A DNA stretch of 8,140 nucleotides, taken from Phosphoribacter sp964558825. Lineage in GTDB: Bacteria; Actinomycetota; Actinomycetes; Actinomycetales; Dermatophilaceae. Below are positions 7,365 through 8,140 of the stretch, piece by piece (positions within the stretch are counted from its first letter, which is position 1; each line of letters opens with the position of its first letter). The notes below the pieces were generated by a model. It saw only the letters and a list, made by a program, of their open reading frames with translations. It was not told the DNA's origin and ran no database searches. Position numbers and translations under genes: made by a program. The stretch covers positions 1-8,140 of the forward strand of contig CAZLGB010000159.1 of the NCBI GenBank assembly GCA_964558825.1, read 5' to 3'.

Positions 7365-7393
7365 GCTGTGATGACCCTGTGACCGACCTGTCG
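7365..7393 (-). promoter_or_regulatory. PhoP-box-like direct repeats, cluster 1
   Basis: On the plus strand, GCTGTGA (7365-7371), CCTGTGA (7376-7382) and CCTGTCG (7387-7393) start exactly 11 bases apart. Read on the minus strand, the first two give TCACAGG-gtca-TCACAGC. Known from M. tuberculosis, the PhoP site is two TCACAGC heptamers separated by four bases, the same spacing; here the matches are 7/7 and 6/7, with a weaker third (5/7). The repeats lie 14 bases or more upstream of a candidate -10 (7407-7412) of the PhoP-like gene. The third overlaps where a -35 would be, which suits activation or autorepression. Confidence 0.72.
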
Positions 7394-7406
7394 CCACCCA
7401 CTGACC

Positions 7407-7412
7407 TAGCAT
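7407..7412 (+). promoter_or_regulatory. Candidate -10 box of the PhoP-like regulator gene
   Basis: TAGCAT fits the TANNNT -10 pattern and would place the transcript start near 7419, leaving a leader of about 60 bases. No good -35 hexamer lies 16-18 bases upstream; instead the third PhoP-like heptamer occupies that place, as in activator-dependent promoters. The assignment is inferred. Confidence 0.35.
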
Positions 7413-7418
7413 CGTCTC

Positions 7419-7436
7419 TCACAGGAAGTGCACAGC
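7419..7436 (+). promoter_or_regulatory. PhoP-box-like direct repeat, cluster 2
   Basis: TCACAGG (7419-7425) and GCACAGC (7430-7436) are separated by AAGT, again an 11-base period. Each differs from the mycobacterial PhoP half-site TCACAGC at one position. Orientation is opposite to cluster 1. The site would overlap or follow the predicted transcript start, a position that often represses. Binding is predicted, not shown. Confidence 0.6.
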
Positions 7437-7465
7437 AGGCCCACACGAGGCGGACACCTCCCGCC

Positions 7466-7479
7466 GAGAGAGTGCTCTC
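7466..7479 (+). promoter_or_regulatory. Ribosome binding site able to fold into a small hairpin
   Basis: The likely Shine-Dalgarno sequence of the regulator gene, GAGAGAG (7466-7472), lies seven bases before ATG 7480. Its first five bases, GAGAG, are complementary to CTCTC (7475-7479), which touches the start codon; the loop is AGTG. A five-pair stem is weak, so its effect on translation is uncertain. Confidence 0.4.
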
Positions 7480-8140
7480 ATGACAACGAACCCGGTCAAG
7501 CCGCAGAAGCTCGAGCGCCCCGACGGCACTCCGCCTCGCGTGCTCGTCGTCGACGACGAGCACAACCTCACCGAGTTGCTCTCGATGGCCCTGCGCTATG
7601 AGGGCTGGGAGGTCAAGTCGGCGGCGACCGGGATGGCCGCGGTGCGGGCCGCCCGCGAGTTCGAGCCCGATGCCGTGGCGCTCGACATGATGCTGCCCGA
7701 CATGGACGGGCTCGAGGTGCTGCGCCGCATGCGTGAGCACAACGAACGCATCCCCGTGCTCTTCCTCACCGCCCGTGACGCCGTCGAAGACCGCATCGCC
7801 GGGCTCACCGCAGGCGGTGACGACTACGTCACCAAGCCCTTCAGCCTCGAGGAGGTTGTCGCCCGGCTCCGCGCGCTCATGCGCCGCACCGTGCTCGTGG
7901 CCGCCGATGACGACGACTCGCTGCTGGTCGTCGGTGACCTCACTCTCGACGAGGACTCCCACGAGGTCACCCGCGCGGGTGCCCAGATCCAGCTCACCGC
8001 AACGGAATTCGAGCTGCTCCGCTATCTCATGCGCAACCCCAAGCGGGTGCTCTCCAAGGCGCAGATCCTCGACCGGGTCTGGAATTACGACTTCGGCGGC
8101 CAGGCCAATGTCGTCGAGCTCTACATCTCCTACCTGCGCA
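7480..8140 (+). CDS. OmpR/PhoB-family response regulator, M. tuberculosis PhoP-like, 3' end outside the window
   Basis: This DNA-binding regulator of a two-component system has 220 residues visible. The receiver domain (about 19-137) has acidic D25-D26, phosphoacceptor D69 in ALDMMLP, T97 in FLTA and K119 in VTKPF. After an acidic linker (140-147, ADDDD) comes a winged-helix domain (from about 148) with TATEFELLRYLM (173-184) and the recognition region to YDFGGQANVVELYISYLR (203-220), where the window ends. The block GLTAGGDDYVTKPFSLEEVVARLR (108-131) and the C-terminal block closely resemble PhoP of M. tuberculosis, although TcrA/TrcR-type paralogues are similar. Roughly 20-25 residues should be missing. 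ATG 7480 is set by GAGAGAG seven bases upstream and adds a 19-residue basic/Pro-rich leader before the receiver. A partner histidine kinase is expected downstream. PhoP-like repeats upstream predict autoregulation. Confidence 0.93.
   Translation, partial: MTTNPVKPQKLERPDGTPPRVLVVDDEHNLTELLSMALRYEGWEVKSAATGMAAVRAAREFEPDAVALDMMLPDMDGLEVLRRMREHNERIPVLFLTARDAVEDRIAGLTAGGDDYVTKPFSLEEVVARLRALMRRTVLVAADDDDSLLVVGDLTLDEDSHEVTRAGAQIQLTATEFELLRYLMRNPKRVLSKAQILDRVWNYDFGGQANVVELYISYLR

Overview
The window is dense, high-GC, protein-coding DNA with almost exclusive G/C third positions. Together with GTP-type PEP carboxykinase, a Mycobacterium-PhoP-like regulator and hairpin terminators without T-tracts, this indicates an actinobacterium. 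The style of the sequence, including very frequent GGCATAC/GTATGCC words, suggests Micrococcales, perhaps an Intrasporangiaceae relative; that placement is recollection and inference, not shown by the sequence.

Layout, left to right. A tRNA-Arg(ACG) gene on the minus strand is cut by the left edge. A 435-base gene-free stretch follows, holding several inverted repeats and four copies of the GGCATAC/GTATGCC word. Then come three plus-strand genes: pckG (GTP-dependent PEP carboxykinase, gluconeogenesis), a secreted M36/fungalysin-like zinc peptidase, and a cytoplasmic protein with two GNAT acetyltransferase domains. A strong hairpin follows each gene, so they look like separate transcription units. 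Convergent to the GNAT gene, on the minus strand, is a secreted 5'-nucleotidase/2',3'-cyclic phosphodiesterase. Upstream of it on the same strand is a small single-pass membrane protein with a Gly/Pro/Gln-rich, collagen-like tail. Divergent from that, at the right edge and truncated, is an OmpR/PhoB-family response regulator closely resembling PhoP of Mycobacterium tuberculosis.

The most notable signal is in the 167-base divergent region before the regulator. Heptamers resembling the mycobacterial PhoP half-site (TCACAGC) occur as direct repeats with an exact 11-base period. One cluster is on the minus strand (7365-7393) and one on the plus strand (7419-7436), on either side of a candidate -10 box. 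This predicts autoregulation and probably co-control of the collagen-like membrane protein. The second signal is the strong excess of GGCATAC/GTATGCC (15 copies by eye, balanced between strands, in genes and intergenic DNA), which seems to dictate codon choice at Ala-Tyr and Tyr-Ala pairs.

Functionally, the secreted peptidase and nucleotidase fit scavenging of extracellular peptides and nucleotides (phosphate, nucleosides), and pckG fits growth on non-sugar carbon. The genes do not form one pathway. I found no mobile element, CRISPR array or evident new multi-gene system.
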